This document shows, one piece after another, positions 10,786 to 18,515 of a DNA stretch of 20,112 nt. Made by a program: the position numbers and the translations under genes. The notes under the pieces were generated by a model, which was not told the origin of the DNA, searched no databases, and saw only the letters and a list, made by a program, of their open reading frames with translations. Position 1 is the stretch's first letter. Every line of letters begins with the position of its first letter. The DNA comes from Coprinopsis marcescibilis (Eukaryota > Basidiomycota > Agaricomycetes > Agaricales > Psathyrellaceae): assembly GCA_004369085.1 (NCBI GenBank), contig ML210283.1:1-20112 (forward strand). The letters run 5' to 3'.

Positions 10786-11731
10786 ATACAACACACTCTT
10801 TTGCACGGAACGATGTATTGGCCAAGTACTGCATACCATTGATCATGGTTTCTGTGGAATCTCTGAATCCGGTGTCAGACCTCAGCCCTTAGAGACCCCA
10901 AGTATCGCAATTTTACTGCACGAGACATGGTGGAGATCCCTGTCAATGACTACCAGCCATGCGAGAACAAAGGCCATGACGTCAGCCTCGGAGAAACTGA
11001 CCTGGAAGCTGTGCAAAGCGATGTAATGAACTTTGAAACTTTTGAAGGGCCGGCGAGGTGGGCAACCCTGCAGCTACGTGAAGTGCGCAAGTCGTACTGG
11101 TAATCATAGGTGAGCTAATATTGCTGGAGATAAATTGGAGCCGAAAATGAACAAAGGTTACGGCGCTTACCACTGTAGCCACGCGTCAAGCGCCCATGCG
11201 TTGTGTGATTCGTTCAACTTACCTTCCGACGTCTATGTGTCTGAAAGGGTCTGGATAGCCACACCGGGTACTTATATCCGACTCCACGGGGGGTAATCAT
11301 TGGGGTGGGGTATACAGTTTCGGATGCGAGGTCTGACTTGGTTGAGAGAAGATTGTACCATTCGCTTCATCCGATTTGTGACTTTTACAGCTTTCTTCGT
11401 TGCACAGCATATGTACACTCAATTGCTCTGAGCAGTACTTCTTACACCATGTGAACGTATTGTTCTTGATTAGTTGTACTACTTTTACGCCGTGCTACTG
11501 CGGTTACGATGTGATGGGAGTGCTGTTGAACGGCTGGGCCTTTTCACCAAGGCATCAGAGAGCACTGCGCACCATATCCTCAGTGGCGCCAACGGTACCA
11601 GAACGAGTAACACTGTGAAAAAATGCCGAAGTCCCCGGACTGATTAATATCATATTACATACAGCGGTGCGAATACTTTGAAAAGTATAAAAGGGGTGTT
11701 CACATCAAGGCCTCACCACATTCAAATATCC
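10786..11731. other. Intergenic region between paralogues B and C
   Basis: About 950 nt without a supported gene; short open frames on both strands lack motifs and show no residue of the 7TM family. Near the C start there is an imperfect palindrome AGTCC-CC-GGACT (11630-11641) and a TATA box (11686-11693). Nothing else was recognised. Confidence 0.5.
11686..11693 (+). promoter_or_regulatory. TATA box of paralogue C
   Basis: TATAAAAG is a canonical TATA sequence, 39-46 nt before the ATG at 11732. The spacing matches the elements before paralogues A and B. Confidence 0.6.
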
Positions 11732-12855
11732 ATGTCCTTCCCTTCTCCTGTAGGTGGCGTGCCACTGCAATCGGACCTTGCACCGTCCATACTGTTCGCG
11801 GTTCTATATGGCCTGCTGGCCCCTCTGGTGTTCTACCGCCTCTACGATAGAAGGTCGAGAACTTTGCTCCTTCTTGGTACAATGATATTCGCGATAGAGC
11901 GGTAAGGCTCCTTTTCATTTTATTGCTAACGAAGTAGTCTAACGACGCCCGCATCCAGAATTGTCATATTCTCCCTTCGTGCGGTTCAATCTCGTGACGT
12001 GGAACGCAGGCTTAATGGTGGCTTGGCCATATACATGCAAGTCAGCTTTAACACGGGTTTCATTGGGATTGCCAGCGATCTCGTGAACATAATACGCTGC
12101 TTGTTGGTCAACCCTACATACGGACTAGAGAGATTTCCGGAATCGCCAGCAGCGTCAACGAAGGAATGCTACCTAGCTCCACCAGAGGAGGGAGAAGAGG
12201 ACCATGCTAGGGAACGATTCTGGGCACGCCGCTTTGCCGAATTCACAGGCCTCGCGTTTCTCTCCGCTGTTGTACCTGGAATCGTCGCAAACTCAAGCTA
12301 CGATAAGACATTCAACGACCCAAGCCGAGCACAGAGAACCTACACTCTCCGATATGCCAGCAGCGGCGTCGCCCTATTTTTGACAATAGTCCTCGTATTG
12401 GCTGCCGCGTGGTCAAAATGCATGCAAAAACGAGCAGGCAAACGTGGCTTTGTTGTGATCTCACTCCTCTCTTTCCTAGTGGTAAGTCGCGTACACGTGT
12501 GATAGTAATCGGGTAACCCACAAAACCGCTTCCCCAGGGAATCATCGCTTGCTATCGCCTGTCGGTCATGCATAACACTACAACAGCTCTGGACTCCACA
12601 GCACCAGGGTCCTTGAACACTCCGGGGGCCAAGGCCGCGTTTTATGTGCTTCATGTACTTCCAGAGTGGCTTGTCAGTGCAATCCTACTCGGCTGCAACG
12701 TCCGAAAGACATTCGGGACTGGAATGTTTGGAGATTGGCGGGGACATGATGAAACACCGAAGGAGAAAGCATCAAGGGAGAAGAGTGAGGCCCGACGCGC
12801 AGAGCGAAAGCAGCGCAAGCTTCAACTTGAAGGCAGAGAGAAAGGGCCCGTGTAA
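11732..12855 (+). CDS. Tandem paralogue C: putative seven-transmembrane protein, one intron exactly missing
   Basis: Exons 11732-11901, 11959-12481 and 12538-12855 encode 336 aa. Exon 2 is 523 nt, exactly the sum of exons 2 and 3 in A and B (393 + 130), so the middle intron is absent without any gain or loss of coding bases. The protein starts MSFPSPVGG and has the same seven hydrophobic segments. Shared blocks are RCLLVNPTYG, TKEC, RERFWARRF, VVPGIVANSSY (sequon NSS), SVMHNTT (sequon), LDSTAPGSLNT, HVLPEW and KTFGTGMFGDWR. The tail is Lys/Arg/Glu-rich. Introns 11902-11958 and 12482-12537 are GT-AG. This copy looks intact and has the best TATA box of the four. Function is unknown. Confidence 0.87.
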
Positions 12856-12884
12856 GCATGGCCATTTGCTATTTAGATTAGATT

Positions 12885-12930
12885 AGATGTTTCGGGATGC
12901 GCCGAAACATCTCTTTCAGGCGCATCCCGA
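12885..12930 (+). repeat. Two overlapping, mutually exclusive hairpins after paralogue C
   Basis: Hairpin 1 pairs 12885-12895 with 12902-12912 (11 bp, 6-nt loop). Hairpin 2 pairs 12892-12903 with 12919-12930 (12 bp, 15-nt loop). Both stems are perfect, and they share bases 12892-12895 and 12902-12903, so only one can form at a time. They start 30 nt after the stop codon and probably lie in the 3' UTR. Any role in 3'-end formation or mRNA control is inferred; a relic of a small inverted-repeat element is the alternative. Confidence 0.7.
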
Positions 12931-13035
12931 CTATTTTGCTTCTTATCGTCTTACCTCGTTTTCCACGTATCGTTTAGTAGTCTGTTCGACGAATACATAC
13001 GTTGGTCCTATCAATCTCCGTGACCAACACCCAGC

Positions 13036-13060
13036 GAGGCTGCAGGGACACGGCAGCCTC
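13036..13060 (+). repeat. Short inverted repeat downstream of paralogue C
   Basis: GAGGCTGC at 13036-13043 is complementary to GCAGCCTC at 13053-13060 with a 9-nt loop. It is a perfect 8-bp stem about 180 nt after the stop of paralogue C. No poly-U tract or other terminator feature follows. Confidence 0.5.
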
Positions 13061-13521
13061 CCAGCCCGCCGCTGAACAAACAGTATAACTTACTCATGTA
13101 CTTCTGGTCATTGGCTCACTCGTGCTTGAAGTTCTAGGTCATGTGCCTGTCGATAATGTTCTTATAATCTAATTCACTCACTTGTATTTACACGTGCACT
13201 ATTACTGTTTGGTGAACTTCCCGTAAGTAACCAGTCTCAAGTAAGGAATTTTTGGTGTTGTCAACATGTCACCATCAATAGCCATCAATGCGTCGGTAAA
13301 CCGTTGATCGCCAGGTTGTCACATGCTGGCGCTTAATCGCGCTTCAATCAATCAATTGCCTGGTCTTCCTCCAGTTGCTACACTATACTTCAGGTTGTCA
13401 ATTTACACTACCGCGCATTCATGGCGTGTACCTGCCAAGCACTGTACTGTTGGGTGGCGTAACGTTCTCTTAGTACGCCTTGCCCAAAAGAAGTTGCATA
13501 TTGCAGTGCGTGGCAATTTTC

Positions 13522-13542
13522 GAATCCCAGTTGAATCCCAGT
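13522..13542 (+). repeat. Tandem GAATCCCAGT repeat upstream of paralogue D
   Basis: GAATCCCAGT occurs at 13522-13531 and 13533-13542, an 11-nt period close to one helix turn, about 145 nt before the D start codon. It could be a paired transcription factor site; this is inferred. Confidence 0.4.
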
Positions 13543-13684
13543 GTCATGTTGAGGACCGATAGTGCACGGAAGTTTGATGGAGATGCAGTAAGTCACGTAG
13601 CAATCATCAAAGACACAGGCCGCGGCTTTCCACAGCAATGTATGATTGTGCCCTTTAATAGCGACCGCCAACTATTCAGCAGGC

Positions 13685-14935
13685 ATGTCCACTCTTTTCC
13701 CTGTCCCTGCCCTAATAGGAGGCGTAACCCGACCAGAAGATTTCGTTCCTTCAATTGTTTTTGGAATTCTTTATGTTGGACTCATCATTTTGGCAATCTT
13801 GAGGATCTGTCAGAGGAGATCCAGAACATTCGCTATTTTCGGGGCAACGTTTTTCGTCTTTGAACGGTAAGCTCTGGTGCGCTCTATCCTGATCGCCAAC
13901 TTACCCTGCACCTAGCACCCTATTCTTTATTCTGCGAGCCACCGGCGCAAAGCTATTCTGGGACTCCCCCTACCTCACACTCTACCAACAAATCACCCTC
14001 TCTTTAGGGTACTATGGGATCGCAAACGACATTCTCATGATGCACCGCTGCCTCCTTGTGAATCCCACACACGGCTCAGAAACCTATGGTCAATCACCAG
14101 CAGCCCGTACCAAAGAATGCGAGCTCACCCCGCCCCAGTTCGGAGAAGCAGACCGCCCACGCGAACGATTTTGGGCCCGTAGAATCAACGACTTTGTCAA
14201 CTTCGTTCTCTGTGTAGGCATCGTCTTCGATATCGTTGCCTACTGGTCCTATAACACGGTCCTGAGGGACGAAAGCTTCACCTCGAGGTTCTACCCAAGC
14301 TACCTGAATGGCGTAGATGAAAGCCGGCGAAGGAACTTTGACTTCAGGCAAGGAGTCGCCCTCTTTTAAACTGGATTTGGTAGCTAATCGTGTGCTTTTT
14401 TTCAAGACAAGCGAGTGCTGGTGTTGGTCTCTTTGGACTAGTTTTGGTTCTAGCCTCTCTCGTTTGGTCCTTTAGAACGCAACATCGCACGAGCAAACGA
14501 GGCACCTGGATAGTTGGAGTCACCGCGTTGCTGACAGTAAGCCTACCCTTTTTTCCATCATCGGAATAGACATGACCAACTTGGAACCCCCCACAGTGCA
14601 TAGTACCAATCTACCGCCTCTCAGTGATGGGGACGACCAATGGCGCCGGCGAAAGCCCCTACTCCATACTCGCACCCTTAAACAGTCCAGGCAGCAAAGC
14701 CGCGTTCTACATCCTCCATATCACCCCTGAATGGATCACCTCCGCCATCCTGCTCGGGCTCAGCATTAAGAAAACGTTCGGTACAGCAGCATGGGGAGAT
14801 ACTCGATACAGAGACGAGAGGCCTGAGGAGACGGTCCGAAGAGAATTGCAAACAGCCCAACGCGAAGTACAGAGGCAGATCAGAACCGCGGACCCCAACA
14901 CCACCAACCCACCTCCCCAAATTCAGCAACGCTGA
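13685..14935 (+). CDS. Tandem paralogue D: divergent seven-transmembrane family member
   Basis: Exons 13685-13866, 13916-14347, 14407-14536 and 14597-14935 encode 360 aa. Intron positions and phases match A and B, and exon 3 is again 130 nt. The sequence is much more diverged. The N-terminus is MSTLFPVPALIGG (four residues longer), the loop after TM2 lacks the Arg-rich stretch of the others, and VPGI.ANS after TM4 is replaced by VFDIVAYWS. The third outer loop is SVMGTTNGAGES, lacking the HNTT/HNET sequon. Conserved parts are RRSRT, RCLLVNPTHG, TKEC, RPRERFWARR, the PEW of TM7 and KTFGTAAWGDTR, mostly on the predicted cytoplasmic side. Intron 2 has a GC donor. The tail is rich in Gln/Arg and ends with an Asn/Pro-rich segment. 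The gene is intact. It stops 114 nt before the stop of the convergent TAPT1-like gene. Confidence 0.84.
14348..14406 (+). other. GC-AG intron (intron 2 of paralogue D)
   Basis: The exon ends TTCAG, and the intron opens GCAAGGAGTC and closes with a T-rich tract then CAAG (59 nt). Joining gives FDFR-QASAGVGLF, aligned with LR-YASSGVALF of paralogue C. Nearby GT donors shift the frame into stops. The position and phase are those of the GC-AG intron of A and the GT-AG intron of B. Confidence 0.78.
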
Positions 14936-15049
14936 GCATAGGCTCACCTCGCTGCGATCCCTCAGCCTTAGCATACGAGAAATCCGCCAGAGCAAATCCC
15001 CAGCAATGGATATAGCATTCCCAACCACTGCCTAACGATAATGCAGATA
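14936..15049. other. Convergent intergenic region between paralogue D and the TAPT1-like gene
   Basis: Only 114 nt separate the two facing stop codons, so the 3' UTRs probably overlap. No coding signal or clear polyadenylation hexamer was seen. Confidence 0.5.
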
Positions 15050-17571
15050 TCACCAAATCCTCTTTACCATCGTATACCTCGTCAACTCCTCCAACCTTAG
15101 CCTCCTCTTCTTGCTCAAGTCGTCACCGGCCTTGTTCTCCCCGATCTCTGACGCCCTTGGAACGTCGTCCCTATCGTTATCAAGGATTGACTTCAACTCC
15201 TTGTTATATTTCTGTTCGTGCGGTGTACAAGTATCAGCATTGATTATACCCTGATACCCAGTATAAACGAATACAACACTTACCCGTTCCTCTTTACCCT
15301 CTCCGATAGGATCCCGCCCGAAATCGTTCACAATATCTGCCTTTTCGCGTTCCTCCATCCCAATCTTGCGACGGGTAGCAAAACTGATGAGGTTTATGCC
15401 AACAATAATCTTGATACCCACAAAGCTGCCAAGCCAAAATAAGTAAGAACAGAAATCGCGAGGATATCAGAGGGACTGGAGAACACGTACCAAAGCCAGA
15501 ACAAGAAGGCCACTGTAGCCCACGTGAGATAATGTATAATATCATCTTGCGAGATATCTTGGATCGTCCATGTCCATGGGTACGTTAGCTCGGACAAGGC
15601 GTTGGCGAAGATCAAGCCCAGCGATTGAGAGCCAACCAGAATAAACAGAACTGCTAGAGGGAGAGATGCGAATCCAAGTCTTCGAGCGACCAACGGGGAT
15701 TGATCGACGTAGGAGTGCTACGATGACAATAAGCAACGGAATAACAGGTCCTAGGTGTGAGTGAGCTTGCCTTCTGCGTTCTCCGACGTCCAACTGCGCT
15801 CCCGCTTGACAAGTCCAAACAGAGAACATCGGTGTACCGGTCGTATACCGAGGGCCGAATATGGTTGAATTTGGTGATGAACGCATGCTTCAACCAATCG
15901 ACTATCATTTCGCAGCCCATAACCATAATGACAGGCTAATAAAAGGAGCTGATGAGCAAGTTTGTGCGACGAAAGGGTCGTATACTCACGTATGATATTG
16001 TCCAGAGGACGTTATCCCCTCCAAACCATCCAAAACTCTTAGGGAGCACGAATCCTTCAGAAGTCTCAAACTCCGTCCCGCGCAGCTCGATAAGATTGCG
16101 GAAAGCGACGACTAGCAACATCAAAGCCAATGTAAATCGTTCAACAATATCTAGGAGATCCTTCGCGTCAGAATCAAAAATGGCTGCTTGGATGGATCAA
16201 TCCCCACATACCTGCACATGTTATCTGGAATAGATTATCCTTCTCAAATTTCTTGAACACGCTGCCTTTGATTTCCACAAATTGGTTAGATACGAGCAAG
16301 GTGAGGAGAGCATGGTCGTAGGAGTTTATGGCTACATTGAGTGCGATGAGCTGATACACCATAACGAGTGCATGGGCGACTGGTACCATCATCAGCAACG
16401 TCGTATGGGGACGCATAGAGAGCTGACCGTACCGTTGTAGAATACCGCTAGGAAGAAGAAGAAGAATGGTCGGAATGTCTGAGCGGATAAGGGCTTTCGG
16501 TGTGTTAATGGTTCCAAGGTTGATCTTGAAAAGAGACAATCGAGGATATCTTGTCCTATAGAGGCACATAAACGGTCTCCAATCTGAGTTACAGGCATAA
16601 GTACGCTTCGACTGTACGGTGTTGTGAAAGAAGGCAGGGCTTACCTCCAAAGCATTAAATATGACGTAGAGTTTGATGGTATCCTGGCCACGGATTGTAT
16701 GGTATATTTTGCTGGCGTCGGTGAGGGGGTTTAGGATGAGGAGGGATAGAATGAGTAAAAGACCCCGCAGCAGGTCTGCCTTCTGAGATGGTGGTAGTTG
16801 TGGTGATCTTATCCGCAACATGTTACCTAGGAAGCGGAAGAAGGCGAAAATGAATCTGATAGGGAGGATGGTGAAGGTGTACAGGAACGAGTCGAAGCAG
16901 ACGATGAATCCAAAACCAATAATCTGTTCTCGTTCCAGTTGTCAATCGAGGAAATCACCGATAGGGCACCCACTGACCTTTTCCATCGCCACAGGCATAC
17001 TCAGAAAGTTGCTCACTCGCTCCCATTTCTGCTCTTGATGCGAGTCAAAGTCTGTCGCCAATAACTCTTCCCGAAGGTAGTCCCATAATGAGAACGGTGC
17101 TTCGTACTGTTCAGGATCTTGGTCGTGTTCTTGTTCAATCTTCGGCTGCGGTTCTGGAGTCCCAAATGCTGACGACAGAGGCGATATCGGTGTCGGAGGG
17201 GTATACGGGTGCGAGGGGAGAATAGGAGTGGCAGGTAACGACGAATACGCTACTGGACGCGTGTCCTGGTTAAACAGCAGCGGTCTCGGTGACCTTGACC
17301 TAGATCTCCTGTCAAAGCACTGTCGTCTCTCTCGCTCCGTATCTTCTTCATAGTCTGAGGTGTCCGTGTAACTGGGTCTGTCCAGGAACGGCAGCCCCGT
17401 GGTCTTGGTGTGGGGGCTCAATGACACCCTCCGGTTCTTCCTAGGCCGATAAAGAGGCGCAGAAGCTAGTGGTTTCGGAGAACTTGGTGCCATTCCCGGT
17501 GTTCCAGCAGAGAATCGTCGCCTGGCTTTCAGGTTGCGGTGCGCAAGTCGAGGTGATTGTGTGGTCGCCAT
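15050..17571 (-). CDS. TAPT1/Emp65-family ER membrane protein
   Basis: Nine exons on the minus strand join to 682 aa: 17571-16978, 16923-16645, 16583-16433, 16379-16212, 16150-15990, 15935-15771, 15717-15491, 15425-15284, 15211-15050. The first ~198 residues are Ser/Pro/Arg-rich and probably disordered (RRSRSRSPRP). The conserved membrane domain follows, with signatures CFDSFLYTFTILPIRF, NPLTDASKIYHTIRGQDTIK, YNVAHALVMVYQLIALNVAI, FEIKG-type NQFVEIKGSVFKKFEK, YVDQSPLVARRLGFA and NDFGRDPIGEGKEER, ending EELTRYTMVKRIW. About seven to eight hydrophobic segments are visible. In budding yeast the homologue Emp65 works with the SUN-like Slp1 in the ER to protect folding proteins; animal TAPT1 is linked to ciliary and Golgi function. 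Seven introns are GT-AG; intron 6 (15718-15770) has a GC donor. Intron 8 (15212-15283) is 72 nt without an in-frame stop. Confidence 0.93.
15718..15770 (-). other. GC-AG intron (intron 6 of the TAPT1-like gene)
   Basis: On the minus strand the exon ends AGAAG, and the intron opens GCAAGCTCAC and closes CATCGTAG (53 nt). Removing it joins RTQK to HSYVDQSPLVARR, the conserved family motif. Reading through gives a different frame without the motif. Confidence 0.8.
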
Positions 17572-18515
17572 CCTAGCTTTTCGTGTTTCCAGTCTTTTTA
17601 GAAATAGATAATCAAGTATTTCAGGCCATAAAAAGTCGTTGTTGAACGAGTCGAGAACGGATTATGGAGACATGCAGGATAGTACGGAACCTGTTGAACG
17701 TGTCGGTTGTTGGCATTGATCGCGAATCGGAGGCTTTCTGCTCCCAACCACGATGACCTGCGAGGCACAGTTAACTAGAAGGTAATGTTCCATTGCTCAT
17801 GGAGGCCTGAGATTCTCCTTCAGCCCTGTATTTGAGTCTGATATATCATCTACAGAACGCGACCACAGATTTACGGACCTCGCTTCTAAAGTTGGCCACC
17901 CTTTCTTTCCTGAGCGCCATTGGTGCCTTGGTAGTTCTTCGGGAGCAATGACACACCAACATTTAGGCTGGTACCCACATCGACTTAATTGTCGCTTTCT
18001 CTGACCTCAATGGCCGTAGATTTACCGAATCAGGTAGTGAAAAAATTATGTCAGACCTCTGGCAAATTCGGCGACTTGGTGATCTCAGCATCGGTGGTTT
18101 CGCCTTATCCATGCCCCCGCCCTGCCCCGGCCCATCCCCACTCACTCCTCAGTGGACACATTCAAAGGGGGCGGGACAAGACAAGGCCTACATGCGGGGT
18201 CTTGGTTCAGCGAAATCCTGATCGGACGGCCAAAGCCTGGCCATCCATTTCCAATCGCTCATGTCATGGAAACGCGCTTGGTCCGTCCGTTGCCTAGGCA
18301 TATAGCATGCAGTTGCACCCCCCCTCCCCTCTTCTCCCTCCCTCTTCTCCCTCACTACAGTGGCGGTATAAAGCCACAGGAAATATATCTTCTATAGTTT
18401 GTCGTCTAAACCCTACATTTTCTATCCAGATTATCTTCTTTTACCTCCACGCAAAGCAACTGGAGCACTATCAAACTAGCAACTCTATACACACAACCAC
18501 AGTATTATCAACAAC
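17572..18515. other. Divergent intergenic region between the TAPT1-like gene and the orphan gene
   Basis: About 940 nt between divergent starts with no supported coding sequence. The side nearest the orphan gene has GC-rich motifs (CCCCGCC at about 18114-18130 and GGGGGCGGG near 18167), a CT-rich tract (about 18317-18354) and a TATA box (18367-18373). The TAPT1 side shows no clear TATA. Confidence 0.55.
18317..18373 (+). promoter_or_regulatory. CT-rich tract and TATA box of the orphan gene
   Basis: An almost pure pyrimidine tract at about 18317-18354 is followed by TATAAAG at 18367-18373. CT-rich stretches near TATA boxes are common in strongly transcribed filamentous fungal promoters. The ATG at 18516 would have a leader of roughly 110 nt and a favourable CAACAACATGG context. 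Confidence 0.55.

Larger units (their letters stand above)
12856..13684. other. Intergenic region between paralogues C and D, with hairpins
   Basis: About 830 nt without a supported gene. Just after the C stop codon there are three tandem TTAGA units (12873-12887) running into two overlapping inverted repeats (12885-12930), and another hairpin at 13036-13060. The promoter side of D holds a tandem GAATCCCAGT repeat (13522-13542) and a weak TTTAATAG (13654-13661). Confidence 0.55.

Noticed and set aside
10601..11026. 141 aa plus-strand frame overlapping the end of paralogue B
   Set aside because: It is another frame of B exon 4 running into intergenic DNA, begins with a basic repeat created by the charged tail, and has no motif.
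10786..11731. Possible decayed fifth copy of the 7TM family between B and C
   Set aside because: The gap is large enough for one, but I found no trace of conserved motifs (SPVGG, RCLLVNPT, KTFGT) in any frame.
12885..12930. Bacterial-type terminator or riboswitch interpretation of the overlapping hairpins
   Set aside because: The window is eukaryotic with spliceosomal introns; no U-tract follows and no known aptamer was recognised.
15218..15442. Plus-strand frame inside the TAPT1-like gene
   Set aside because: It overlaps exons 8 and 9 and the intervening intron of a well-supported gene on the other strand.
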